From positions 9,610,483 to 9,674,482 of the forward strand of contig OY718807.1 of the NCBI GenBank assembly GCA_963070105.1: a stretch of DNA of 64,000 nucleotides. The letters are read 5' to 3'. Of this stretch, positions 37,601 to 50,016 are shown piece by piece. How positions within the stretch are numbered: position 1 is the first letter of the stretch; each line of letters opens with the position of its first letter. The DNA comes from Litomosoides sigmodontis (lineage: Eukaryota; Nematoda; Chromadorea; Rhabditida; Onchocercidae). Below the pieces are notes generated by a model. The model saw only the letters and a list, made by a program, of their open reading frames with translations. It searched no databases and was not told the origin of the DNA. The translations under genes and the position numbers were made by a program.

Positions 37601-39077
37601 AGCCTGCAAATAATTTGATTACTACCGTCAGGCATGACGTAATATAGCCTTACTATTTGATAAAAAAGGTCCTGAAAGTTATAAAGAAAATACTACATGA
37701 GCTTAGCTATTAATGTCAAAAGTACAAAGACTAAATCATTTACAGAGTATGGGGAAATCTTATCCTGAATAATGCTCAGAAATTCATAGTTTATGCGTTA
37801 AATAATTTGATGATATTTGTGTTCCGATAAGTATACTTTAGTGTAATGTTTAGCACCGAGCAGCAGTTCAGGTGCTCTGTACCAGAATGTCACTACCACT
37901 GGATCAAGCTCGGCTAAAGGTTTCAACGGGTTATGAAATATTCTTGCGAAACCCATATCACCAATTTTTACTCTGAAAGTTTTTCTTTTAATATCAAAAA
38001 ATAAAACAAATAACTAAACTTATGACATTTAAATATTTATGGTTCTGAAATATTCTTTCATCGTTGTAAACGTATGCATAACACATACCTTCCACGTTCC
38101 ACACCGGGACCTTCGCCCATTACTAGAATATTCGCAGGTTTGAGATCCCTGTGCAAAATCCAGTTGGAATGTAAATAATGAATTCCATCCAATATTTGAT
38201 ATAGAAGACTTTTTACCATTCCCTGAAAGGGTTCGAATCATTAATAAAAAGGAAATGATAGGTTAAATCATTAATAAATAGAAAGTGATGTTAAGCCTTT
38301 GGGATTAGTCCGAGCCAATAATCATCAATATTACAATTTAACATAATTAAAACAGTGCAAGGAAGTGTAGTAACAATGAATGGATGCAAATTTTATATAA
38401 TTCATCAATTTAACTTCGATAATTTACTTTTGGGACAAGCACTGGTTGCTTCTTCTGTTTTGCCGCTCGATGGAATTTAATGATATGCCACAAGTCGTGT
38501 TCCGCATAGTCGAATAGCAGCCATACTTTTCGATCGGTCGTTAGAAATACTCGTTGCAATTTGATTAAATTTGGATGCCTGAATAATGACCATAATGTAA
38601 AACGCAATGACCACTCAAAGCAGGAAATATAAGTTCAATATTGAAGACCAACTTTAATTCTCTCAGCAGCGCTATTTCTCGGCAAGCAGACATCGAAAAA
38701 CCCTGGCCTTCAATTAGCTTTAAAGCGAACTCTTTGGCTCCATTTTCTGGAATCTGCTCTGGATGGCGTGGCTGTGCCTTGTAAACATGTCCATAGGTCC
38801 CTCTTCCGACCTGTGAGATGATTTCAATGAGTTGATATAGAGATTATAGACGTAAAAAAAGTACTCAGAAAAGTTTTTTATTACATTCTGCTGCAACAAA
38901 TCTTGCTTATGAAAAAGTACTTGAATTGAGCTCCTTTCAGTCTATAACCGGCATTCCACTCATCCATTAATTAAATTTGAGAAATCAGAAAATTACTTTA
39001 AAGCCTTCAAACGAATACAGATCTTCGACACGCTCCCGTGTTTTTATGAGCTCTTCCTTGAATTGATAGTCGATCAT
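34661..39077 (-). CDS. cdk8: Cyclin-dependent kinase 8 (Mediator kinase module)
   Basis: Nuclear kinase that pairs with cyclin C, MED12 and MED13 and regulates RNA polymerase II transcription. Exons, minus strand: 39077-38997, 38810-38653, 38578-38428, 38222-38089, 37972-37837, 37603-37383, 37284-37137, 36971-36825, 36434-36342, 36229-35996, 35615-35486, 35288 (or 35297)-35082, 34758-34661 (about 645 aa). CDK8 hallmarks: [12 protein letters not shown], the helix-C motif [40 protein letters not shown] in place of [47 protein letters not shown] and [11 protein letters not shown]. After the kinase domain a tail of about 290 residues is rich in Gln, Met, Gly and Pro and ends in Arg-Tyr, as vertebrate CDK8 does. 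The acceptors before 36229 and 35288 are weak. The start follows the conserved [10 protein letters not shown] opening. Confidence 0.96.
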
Positions 39078-39731
39078 AGCAGCTTTCACGTTTTAACATT
39101 CCACAAAACTATGATACTTCTTCAACAGTGCCAGAAGGGGAAATTCGTGCTGAGAATCAGAAGAGTGTACAGAACTACAATTTCTCTCTGCAACAGTCAA
39201 CTAAACATTCATACCACAACCGACAAAACCTAACCTGCATTACGTTATTTGTACAACCCTCATTAAACGAAAACGTCCCCAGCCATATCAGATGATGCCT
39301 TTTTCAGCTACGCATCACTGTGTCAACTTAATAAAGCAACTTTTTGATTGTGTAGATATACATTATTTGCATTAAAGCAAACAAAAAAACCTACCAAATT
39401 TCATTAGACTGTAATGGTTTATGCAGTGATACTTTACAATCAACTTCTATTACACTTTTTAAGAAAATATTAACTTTTTAAATCCTGATTTTAAAATAGT
39501 CCAAACGCAAAGAACATGCGTAACTTTGCTTTAATTATTTTGAATTTCAGCTAAGGAATTTGTAGAGCTCCAGCTTTGTTCCAGTTTCTTTGATAAAACA
39601 GAAAAACAATTTTTCAGACAAAAGTATTTAAAATTTAAGGAAGTTGAAAGTTCCAATTCTTTGAAAGAAAAGGACAATCATGTATTGTTTTATTGAATTT
39701 ATTGGTAAAAATACAAACAAGGACTTTTCAA
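39078..39731. other. CDK8 5' flank and WDR70 3' UTR
   Basis: 654 nt between two minus-strand genes. It contains the WDR70 polyadenylation signals (39688-39703) and presumably the CDK8 promoter. The spacing would allow a loose operon, but I see no decisive trans-splice signal. Confidence 0.45.
39688..39703 (-). terminator. Polyadenylation signals of WDR70
   Basis: Two AATAAA hexamers on the minus strand (39693-39688 and 39703-39698), about 30-45 nt downstream of the WDR70 stop codon, a typical position for 3' end formation. Confidence 0.7.
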
Positions 39732-42700
39732 TTATTTTTTTGGAATCTTGTACAACGGTTCTAGTTCCGCATCAACTTCTTCTTCTTCTGGCGCGGTTGT
39801 CTTTTCTTGAAAAATTGTAACTGGCTGATTTTTGAGGTATGCCTTCGTGACATAGTATGGGTTCTTCTCTGCCTATAGATAGAGCACATTAACAGAGATA
39901 CCGAAACACAAACTGCGAGATTAGAAAAGAGAAATTCTTGAAAGATAAACAAACCTCTTCAGCGTGACGTAAAATAGAAGCACGCACGTCCGTATCGGCA
40001 AGGAAATCACGATTCCTTTTTGTACCTACTTGTTTAGCGATATACGAATGCAATGTTCCACCTGAAGCAGCAACGCGACCACCCGAACCTTAAAATGGAA
40101 ACATAGGAGGAACGAAATTAAACCAGACTAAAATAATTTACGAACAAAATAAATTAGCTGATATTAAAAAAAGTTGAAAAATGAAACAGTTCATCAAATA
40201 AAAGAATTGTTGAACTCACTTGGTCCACTCATAGGCATGGCAGCAGGCTTTCGGAAATCAGGACGTAACTTGTTGTTCATCATTCGCAAATATTTTTTGA
40301 GTCGCCAAGTTGTAACTTCTTTCTCCTCACCTTCCTCACCTCTCGGTTGGAACATTTCCAATGTTAGCGCTGAAAATAGTAATGAATCAGTCCATTAATA
40401 TGTACTTCTTTATCGTTTTCGAATGCAATAACTTCATAAAAATGAGAAAACGTACGTGACAACACTAATTCTTCGCGAATTACTTCCTGCTGACGCGTCC
40501 TTCTCAGAGGCCTCGAAACACAAAGTAGAGCACCTCTCACACTGTTTACAGGGTCATAATACAATCGAAGTGAACCATCGCTCAAACCAACAAGGATTTG
40601 GTTAATTTTGGGCTGCCAAGAGATCCTAATACAGCTCTGAAAATTTCGGACTACAAATGTTGCAACAATGACTTCTAAGAATCATAACCTGCATTACGAA
40701 AAACCAACTAATTTTGGGTACGTGATTCGATAAACAAGATCGAAAGATTTCGAATCGAAAAAAACAAGCATTCCATCAGATCCACTTTCATCATCAAATG
40801 AAGTACCAGTGTAGACCATTTCACCGTGAGGAGCAAAACCGCAATCTGTGCTGTAAAAACATAAGTTCAAATGTATCGTAACTTCAAATAACTTACTCAT
40901 GATAAAGCATACTATACAGCATAAGACATTACACATGCCATTAAGCTTTAGAATCAGTCAAGAATTTTTTAATATTACCTTATAAATTCATTTTTCAAAT
41001 TCTCCACAACATGGATTGGTTTTTTAAATGTTTCAAGCTGCCATAACTTCATTGTACCGTCAACTGCAATACGTTTTTTTGTGTTTAAAGAATTACGAAA
41101 AGGATAATTCAAAAAGCGAAGACAAAAAAAATTAAAAATGCTTTACGTGATCTGGAGAGGATTTGTTTACTGTTTGGCGAGAACTGCAGTGAAGTAACCG
41201 ATGCAGTATGAGCAGTTCTATTCAAATATGCGGTATTAACCTGCAAATAGCAAAACCATTTTACGACACGGAAAAATGATACAACTCCTATTATTACCCT
41301 GAAATTTGTTTTTGTTTCATAACTTACATAAAGATTTTTATGAATCAGGTGTTATGCATTATTATAAATGAAATACATGTTTTCGGTTAAACTTTTAAAG
41401 CTTACATAAAGATTTCCATGTTTCCATATTTGTATAGACCCATCATCACAGCCGGCTGCAATATATTTTCCATCTCGAGAGTAGCAGCATGCCGTCGGTA
41501 TAGCTCTTTTGCCAACAGCATTTTTTGTCTTAATTACTTTACGTTGCTTATTGATACAGTGTGTGATTTCTTTGTAATCGTCTGTAGACCAAATCCGCAA
41601 TGTTCTGAAAACTTTCAATTCAAAATCCCACATTTCAACTCGCAAAACTCATCACACAGTTTAAGATAAACTAGAATTACTTGAATGAAACCTAAATGAG
41701 AAGTAGTCAGAATAATTAAAATCAAATAAAATACAAGCCTTGTTTGTTTACTTAAAACTCCTAATGGTCATGAATGATATAACTAACATTATACTAAAAG
41801 AATGGAGAAGCATTTAGTTTATATGTTTGCGACAGTAAATTAATGACAATGATACAATAGCATGATATTCGCCGCAACTTTTTTTGGACCCTCGATAAGT
41901 AGATATAATTTCTTCGTCCTAATTTAGAAATGTGAAAACTGCCGCCAACCAATAAACTGTCTTTAAATATGAGACAGAAGAGCTTCTATGGTAAAGGCAA
42001 CAGAAAAAGACAAATTTACCTATGTTTTGGATAATCATAAGCACGAATGCAATCACATCAAAGCACTGCCAAATGTTGTGAAAAAACTCACCCATCATTA
42101 GCACAGGATAAGAATTCTGTTTTCGTAACTGGATGCCAACAGCAAGCATTGACTGATCCTGTGTGCCCTTTCGTGTTAGACAAATCAACCAAATACTGAT
42201 CACCTGTAGAACATATACCGATGGCGAAGAAAAAATAAAGTTTCCAAAACTAAATTGTTTTATTTTAAATTATTTCACGATTGAATTATTTCACCTACCA
42301 CGAACGGTTTCGGCCCATTGTTTACCCTGCCGATCTAAGATATGAATTTGCGCATGACCACTAGCGAGTAGCAATCTTTCACCGTTCAAACTGAATGCTA
42401 ATCCGTTGATAATATGACTGAAAATGAGATAAAACACAAAACAGATAAATTTGTACAATAAAGGGTTAATCAAAAGACTCAAGTTACGGTAGATAAATAA
42501 ATTATGATAGACTGCAAAAAAGAAAAACATAAAAAGAATCATAAAACCAACCTTTCACAAGGCATTAGCTCACGCGAAGCTCGTAAACCTAAATCCATTT
42601 TCTGGAATTCAAATAAGTTCACGATATAATCATATCCACCGCTAGCAAATTTTGTACCCTGATGATCAAACGCCAATGCCGATACCTGAAATTTTTCTCG

Positions 42701-43995
42701 AAGTTAAATAGTCAAACAAATGACAATCAAGAAAAAGCGAACCTGCATAGACAACTCGAAGAAAAAAAAAACTAACCGGTTTCTTCCCATGGCGCAGTTG
42801 TGCTTCGGAAGCAGTAGGTATTAGATCAACGACAGGAATCTGAAATAAAATTATGGTATTTGGCACATAAATATATCAGTGAGACGAAATTGAAACAAAA
42901 ATTTTAGACTAAGCAATTAAATTAGCAGAAAAACAATGAAAAATCCCTTTTACGAAAAAACACGAAACACAAAACCGAAAACATAAAAACAAAACGATAA
43001 ATACAAACAAATACAAAACCAAAAACATTTCGACATTTGCACACTTACCCCGTCATCCAAGTCATCGAATTCATCATCGTCGTTTGGCTTTCTCGCAAAC
43101 ACTTCTTCATCTGGCACAAAGTCATCAGGTAACGGGACAAAAAATTCGCCAGAATCATCGTCGCTTTCTGAATTTGACCAAAAAGTAAAAGGTTTGAATG
43201 AAAAATATTTGTTGATTTTAATATAATGATAAATTTAATCAATATGTAACGTGAAAAGCATATTCCTGAATATTCTCAAGGCTACACAATTGCCGCTAAT
43301 TCTTTTTTCAAACTTAAATGAAAAATACCTTCAACTGAAGCTTTAGCTAGTTTTGTTGACAATGAACAGCTAACTGATTTGTCAAAAGCCTGGAAACAAT
43401 TTCACTATAAGTCAAAAGGTATATAGTTGGTTAAAATCCAACCATACACGGATATCACCGAATAAAAAGAAAACAAAGCAATGTAACAGACTAACAGATT
43501 GCTGTCTTTCATATTAAAATGTGTTTTTCAGCTCTTAGAACGGTAAACGCATTAGTAAATTAATAGGTAGAAGCATTTTTTAAAAAGAACAAACATGCTG
43601 AGGTTCTCCGCTTGCTTCGAACTGTCCGCTGTCAAAACTTTTATCTTCGTCGGTTGTTTCTTTGTCGCTTTCTTTACCAGATGTTTCCACTGCGCGCGTG
43701 AGTGCACCTTCCCTGGCTTCCATGAACATCGTTTCGAAATTGAACTGCCGTGCTTTCTTCGATGCGTTTTTTTGATGTCGAGTTTCAGTCTTTTCATTGC
43801 TTTCTGCAATTTCGCCACTGCCTTCTACAAAGAGAGAGCAGCAAATAAAAACCAATAAAACAACGAAACATCCACTGCAGAGGTCTTATTATGAATGATG
43901 TTTATTAAAAAATTAAACAGCTAAACAAATTCATAAAAAAACGTCGAATTACCTTTTTCTTCCTTTTGCTCATGCATTTCCGTGACATTACTCAT
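39732..43995 (-). CDS. wdr70: WD repeat-containing protein 70 (WDR70)
   Basis: Nuclear WD40 protein that works with the CUL4-DDB1 ubiquitin ligase in histone H2B ubiquitination and DNA end resection in yeast and vertebrates. Exons, minus strand: 43995-43953, 43824-43595, 43389-43329, 43167-43049, 42839-42777, 42685-42552, 42417-42299, 42203-42092, 41604-41406, 41240-41147, 41063-40979, 40850-40709, 40636-40456, 40369-40220, 40088-39955, 39872-39732. The sum is 2,007 nt (668 aa; human about 654). The acidic/basic N-terminus carries the family motif [16 protein letters not shown]. An acidic stretch leads into WD repeats ([66 protein letters not shown]). The C-terminal signature [22 protein letters not shown] and NPYYVTKAY matches WDR70 rather than other WD proteins. 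The gene is divergent from the plus-strand gene at 44929. Confidence 0.95.
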
Positions 43996-44928
43996 GAAGA
44001 TGCAAGCAACACACCTGTAAAATACTGCGTACAATCGATCAAAGTATATGCACTACAAGTTAAATTTGACGTGAAGTTTGCATATAAATAGTGGCCATGA
44101 GATTGACAGTTTTGTATTTACTTTGGAAGGCTTAACCCGGCAAATATAAGGAAAGCTCACAATAAATCGCTGAATGTCGCGGGAGAAAAGGGTTAGTACA
44201 TGAAAGTAAGAAGAGAAATTTTTAAAAAATCTGTTAATTAATAGTTTTCGGAAACGACAAGGGAAACGAGCTTCAGCTCATCCTTCCCTTAGAAAATCGA
44301 ATATCACGCTGCAAACTGAAAGCGTTGTGTATGATTTGCCACAACGAACTTTCTCACTTAAAACACATTGAAATCCAGAAGGTAACTGAGGAGGAATTAT
44401 TTGCATATTAAGTTTAGATCTCAGAATTTAATTCAGGGAAAGAAACTGTACTAGGAAGGTGACGGAAAAAAACTGAGGCTTTTTCATGTTCATAAGTTGT
44501 CAGAGTGAACAACAACAAACCGTAACACAATTCCGATTTACCTCCTATCGCAATTTGCACCTAGGCGTGAATGCATTGAGTGCTAGGTTTCCATCTGTTT
44601 ATTGTCTACCTCTCCGCTCTCCTTCTCTCTCCTCTTTTCTTCTCTCTCTCTTTCTCTTCTGGGTTTTTCAATCCCTTAGCATTGAGGTGTCATTATTTTC
44701 AATTCTTCTGAATTTCTGTTGAAAGATTGTTTTATAATTCTTTCGTACACTTAAGCTTGCAACTCTGCTTGTATTGATTTTTTACTCTGCATTTCCCTTT
44801 TTTACTACGTATCACGCAGCAACATGTAACGTGTGCTTCCACGTATGTAACCCACACAAGCTCTGTTGTCAATGTCCATGTAGGGGTGAAGTAAGGTAAC
44901 ACGTGTTGTAGTAATTTCAGATATTGAA
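43996..44928. promoter_or_regulatory. Divergent promoter region of WDR70 and the ALMS-like gene
   Basis: 933 nt separate two ATGs pointing apart. A CT-rich tract at 44607-44660 is the most distinctive element. A TTTCAG acceptor at 44915-44920 lies 8 nt before the plus-strand ATG, consistent with trans-splicing of the plus-strand transcript (inference). Confidence 0.5.
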
Positions 44929-47189
44929 ATGCTTACTGAAGAAACTGATTTGGTTGCACATTTATTGGAGGATAATCGTAAACTTCGACAGCTTTACTTG
45001 GTTGAACAAAAGAAAGCGTTGATAGAGCGGAAACGACGGATTACGGCTGAGGCAAGACTTGCCGCATTTCTTAGCAAAGAAGTTATCGAAAGAAGAGAGC
45101 GAAATTCGTACGTGTTATATTCATTTTACATTAGAAATTTCGAAATAACTATTGATAGTTAAAAGCAGGTGCAAGTGAATGCCTTCATACGCTTGCAATT
45201 AAATCTTATTGAAAAATCACTGGAGAATCGGGAATTTAATGTAAACGGTGATCACTTATGCATATTTAAAACTTAGGTAAATTTATCTCCCCCTGTTCCC
45301 TTTGTGATGGAAGTTCTTCCGTCTCATATTTAAAGGCAGTTTTCACATTTTTAAATTTGAATGAAGAAGTTACATTCAGTTGTCGAGTATCTAAAAAAAG
45401 TTGTGGCGAATATCATGCTATTGTCATTAATTTACCATCGCAGGCATATAAACTAAATGCTTCTCCATTCCTTTAGTATAGCGTTAGTTATTTGATAGCC
45501 ATTGTTATGGATATATTCAGACACATTTACGTTAATGATTCTACCATATTTCAATTTTTAAATGCGTTTTTAAAAGCTATTCTCATTGTTGAACCTTTGT
45601 ATATTAATTAACGTTATTACAATCGTATTTAGGTTGTACCGCTCACGTCTGGATCATAATTTGTCTGTTGTCGACAAAGCACACAATGTATGCATCTTGG
45701 ATGTGTAATAAATGAAAAAAAAGGAGTAAAGTGTCACTGGTCTACGAACATCTTACTACTTTCCTTTCGTTGCTTTGGCCGAGATATTTGTTGAAGTTGG
45801 GAATTATATATCATGTAGATGATTAATTTCCAGGATTCACCCAAAAACGACAAGAATCCAAGTTTCACTGATTCTTCCCATGAAGATCAAATTGCTTTGT
45901 TAGTTATGAACAATATCAGAAGATATCAAAAGAACATTTCTGCTTCCGGAAGTTATGATGGTTACAAGGTCAGTTCAGCTTGTGATATGCATGGTGTAAA
46001 TACTGCTGGAAGTGATGGCAAAACCAATTTATCACATGTTAGTCCTTTTCGAGCGTTTTTTTTCAGGAAGTTCCAAGCTTTCATGCACCTAGCTGACTCT
46101 AACTGACATAGACGTCATTTGTCATTTCAAAATTTTCCTATGATTCATTCCTTTTTTTTCTCATTTTCGGTTTCAATTTTTTATTGTTGATGGTATTTAA
46201 AATTTTCAAAATATTACATATCAACTTCAAATGGGAAAAACGAACACAAAAACTTGAATGCAAGCAGTTGAATTCATCAATCCTTAGTCATTTAAATTGT
46301 TCTTTCTTAGATTTTTTTTTGTAGTCTATGGTGTCTGATGAGCACACTGCTAATTCATTAAAAAACAAAGCAAATAGTGCACAGTGCTCTTTAAAATTAC
46401 TGCAAGACAATTTGGAGAAGCCAGAATCAACAAAACTCAGTAGATTTTGGTTATTTATTGATAGAAATGGCGAGACAAAATCATCACTACCTCCACCACT
46501 TAATGTAAGTTTTTTTCTGAGCAAACACTGAGAATCATGCCTCGAAATTCAGGTGTTGATCGGAAAAGTTAACTTTGTTGTGCCAAGTGATATCCGACTT
46601 TTGCGTGTTGGTCGATATGGATTGGAGCAGTGATTTTTTTATTATTAACATTGTTTACGATTTGGTAAAATGAAAATTCTTCCAATCATATATCTGCAGA
46701 AAAGGCAACAGAAACAAAAAGAAGCATTCATAAGGCGGAGTAATGAACGTCAAATTCTTATACGAGAAGCGTCAGTGTGCCGCAAAGAACTTGCAGCTGC
46801 AAAACGTAAAGTTGCAAAACAATTACTCGCTGGAAATGCGGTTAATCGAAATGCTGTCAAAGTGCTTAGTTTAATGGATCGAGAGATTTGTGCATTTCCA
46901 CCTCAAATGATGAAGCACGAAACTGCTAGGTGAAGCCATTGTCATTTGTCATTTGTTTTAGGTGTTCTCTCCGTCATAATGCAACCTTTTAAAATATTTT
47001 ATAGACGCGTTTGCAAAACGAGAGAATTTCAAGAGAAAAAAAAGCGACGACACGAAGAGTATGATGCGCACATTAATCGTCTGTTAGCGTACTGCTACAG
47101 TCAGGTAATCTTTATACGGTTGAAACACTTATATCTCATATGATTTTTGTTTCTTTCAGGTACCTTATGGATTTCACCGGAAATACTAA
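44929..47189 (+). CDS. Basic coiled-coil protein with ALMS-motif-like C-terminus
   Basis: A phase-perfect seven-exon model: 44929-45107, 45633-45687, 45834-45968, 46325-46504, 46700-46929, 47005-47104, 47160-47189 (909 nt, 302 aa). The N-terminus is a charged coiled coil (LLEDNRKLRQLYLVEQKKA). The middle is polar. The C-terminal third starts KRQQKQKEAFIRRSNERQ and continues with EFQEKKKRRHEEYDAHINRL. The pattern F-I-x-R-S-x-E-R after a Lys/Arg-rich helix recalls the ALMS motif of Alstrom-syndrome-type and related centrosomal proteins, so a centriole or ciliary-base role is possible. That assignment rests on remembered motif shape only. The gene structure itself is well supported. The start is chosen because the ATG follows a TTTCAG acceptor by 8 nt. 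Confidence 0.65.
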
Positions 47190-47332
47190 CGGAGATAATT
47201 GATGATTCCCTTAATTTCATACTTCTGTATTGAAATCAATTTTTCATATATAGTTTCGTTATTTTGTAATAACTTTCTGAGTGGGATCATGTTGCAAATT
47301 TCCTCCAGTTTTATAACGTTAAATGGAGCTAG

Positions 47333-47338
47333 AATAAA
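47333..47338 (+). terminator. Polyadenylation signal of the ALMS-like gene
   Basis: AATAAA on the plus strand, 144 nt after the stop codon at 47187-47189. Confidence 0.5.
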
Positions 47339-49531
47339 AATTTGTAACTTTTTTTAGTCTTTCAGTTAGAAACCTTTATTGATTAATGTCGAGCTCATTC
47401 TCAGTAATAATTCTATTCCAAAATCTTTTGTATATGCTCTATAAATCTCGATATGTGATCTCAATGATTTTATATATATTCTGAATTATTTTTGAATGCT
47501 ATTATATAAGTGAACAATGAACATGTGTTGCATAAAGCTTGGTCCAAATCGGAACATTTATTAGATATACTGTAAAGATTTGCAAATAATCACGGGGTAA
47601 TTAGCGACGTTCGCATCCTCTCCATGAGAGTTAGTTTTTTGAACACATTTGCGTTTAATGGAAATATCAATCGGTATCTGCAAGGAGAATTGAAATGCGT
47701 CTGATAGGATAGAAACAATACAAATATGCATCCTCACGTAATTAAATGATCTGTCAATTTCGTTCAACCCATACTTTTAAATATCTTATGCGCTACGAAC
47801 TTGTAATGCATTACTTCGGGTTTAAGAGTCATCAAGATAAATACTGGTGTCTAAAAATAAGTCACCGATTCCTGAAACCGAAAAAGTGCTCAGTTGTAAG
47901 TTTCTAATTTATTTCTTGATAAGCTGTCTAGCTGATCATGTGTTATTTTAATACGGAAGCTTCCTCAATACAGACACGAAGGTCATATCGAGCTTATCGA
48001 TTCCATTAATTTCTAGTCTGAAGTAAATGGCGGACAATGAAGTTATGACAATTTGAATGTGTCCATTTTTAACAAAATTACAAGCTCGTGAAAGTATGAA
48101 AAATGGGAAATTCGAATGAACGATGATTTCGAATGCTCAAATTTTCGGGATGTCCTGCTAATCAATTCCCTCAAGGGCTTTTGAAATTATTTAACCTTTT
48201 TTTAACTTGTACTTTGAGATCTCTCTAACTGCACTACTGTACTCAAGCAATATTGAAAATTTTGTCTTGGGAAAACTTTGGTTTTGCACAGCCGAATATT
48301 AGTGAAGGCTCAAGTAGCTGGAAGATTTATTGTTCTTCACTACTGTGGTGTAGCGCTCAGGTCAAGTCCTCGAAAACGATCACGATCAGGATAAGTATCA
48401 CAATTCAGCAGAAATGGTATTTTAACTGTACAACACAATTGAACGCTACTATTTCCACTACAAATATAAGTTTTTCATATAATATTTCAATTTATCTAAT
48501 CAAAGATACGATGAGCAAGATGAAATGATTCATTAACATTACATTACATTACATTCAATTTAGTGCCAACGGAGGAAGATTTTATCCTAAAATTATCAAT
48601 CGCTGCTACGCTATTTATCATTGGACAACTGATCGCTTAGCTACGATAACGATAGAAATTTCTAAAATCTTAAATTATTATTCGTCCTTGATATTTTTAA
48701 GAAGTTTCTTTTTTTCAGTGAGCATATTTTTGCAGTACAGTAGTAATAGTTTAGCTATTGTAAGCTTTTGATACGTGTGCCATCGTTACTGCACTGTAAT
48801 TTAAAACACAACAAGGCTATGCCTGATTTTAATATGCCCTACTCACCTATTCATTCGCTGAACTTTTTCCAGTCTCATCTCCTATGATCACTTCTCTCTC
48901 ATATCCTCCACTACCTGAGGAAGAATTTCTCTCTATCTGTTTAAATCGTTTACTGCCTACAAAGACATCAGAAATGGCCTCAGTTTATTCCAATTCAAGC
49001 ATAGAACCAATTAAAAACATTTCCATATTACATGTCGTAAAGTTAACAATTAGCAGCAAATTTACGAATAAAATCAATAATTAGGGAGAAGTTATCTTCA
49101 ACTGTTTTTCTTTCTACCCACGAAAGTGAAAGTTTCATTGGAATAATTAATAAGTGGACGAGCAGCACTTCATTCACTAATTAATTAAATTATTCGCTAA
49201 ACAGTGGAAGATAGGACCATCGAAACAATAGCTTTTTAATAATATTTTGCAATAATTTTCGCCGATCAATGATTGCAAATGAAACAATGAAAGGGAGGAA
49301 AAAAGGCTATTATTGTTTGTTATCGAAAATTCCTCTTTAACTTAAAATCCAAGTGGGTTAAATTGTTAGGAAAAGTATTGACGAACGATCAATTCTTTTA
49401 GGAGCGAAATGAAATAGACGGAATGCTAAATTCACAATAACAATGCCTTTACTCTGAATAAAAACATTACTTTGCCTCATCAGAATTCTGCTCTCTCTTC
49501 ATCCCATGCTATTTCCCCTTATCATTATGCA

Positions 49532-49556
49532 TGTGTGTGTGTGTGTGTGTGTGTGT
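49532..49556. repeat. (GT)n microsatellite
   Basis: Twelve GT units, followed by an unrelated short open frame of uncertain meaning (49561-49722). Confidence 0.95.
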
Positions 49557-49930
49557 CTGTATGGCGGTGAGGAAGAATGGTACAAGTGGAAGTGGAGCCT
49601 CGTGGCTTCGACCCGGCAATGAGGAACATGGTAATCTGGTTATTCTGGATGACATGGATGGCCTGAAATTAGTTGAAATGGATTTTGGTGGAAGGGATGA
49701 TAGGCCGTCAGAGAATGCTTAACTTAGGCATGAAAAAAAGGATGAAATTGCATGGGAGGATTAGTCAATGAAGAAGGCACTTGAAATGGAGACATCAATA
49801 GACTACTAAATAGGCCTAACCTCTCTCCTCCACCTTTTGGCCCTTTTCAATAGTATACCAGTCGTAGTTCATTTTGCCTACCATTTCTTTTAGCTCCTCT
49901 TCGTTCCATTCCAAACTTTACTTATTGGTT

Positions 49931-50016
49931 ACACACACACAGCACGCGCACCACGCGCTTGCACACACGCATACATACATGCACGCATGCACACACACAC
50001 ACACACACGCACAGAC
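49931..50016. repeat. Imperfect (CA)n tract
   Basis: Two CA runs separated by CACGCG, CATACATA and GCATGC variants; alternating purine-pyrimidine throughout, so potentially Z-DNA-forming. Confidence 0.85.

Noticed and set aside
38230..38239. GGTTCGAATC, resembling a tRNA T-loop
   Set aside because: Lies in a CDK8 intron beside an exon acceptor; no acceptor stem, anticodon arm or D-arm around it.
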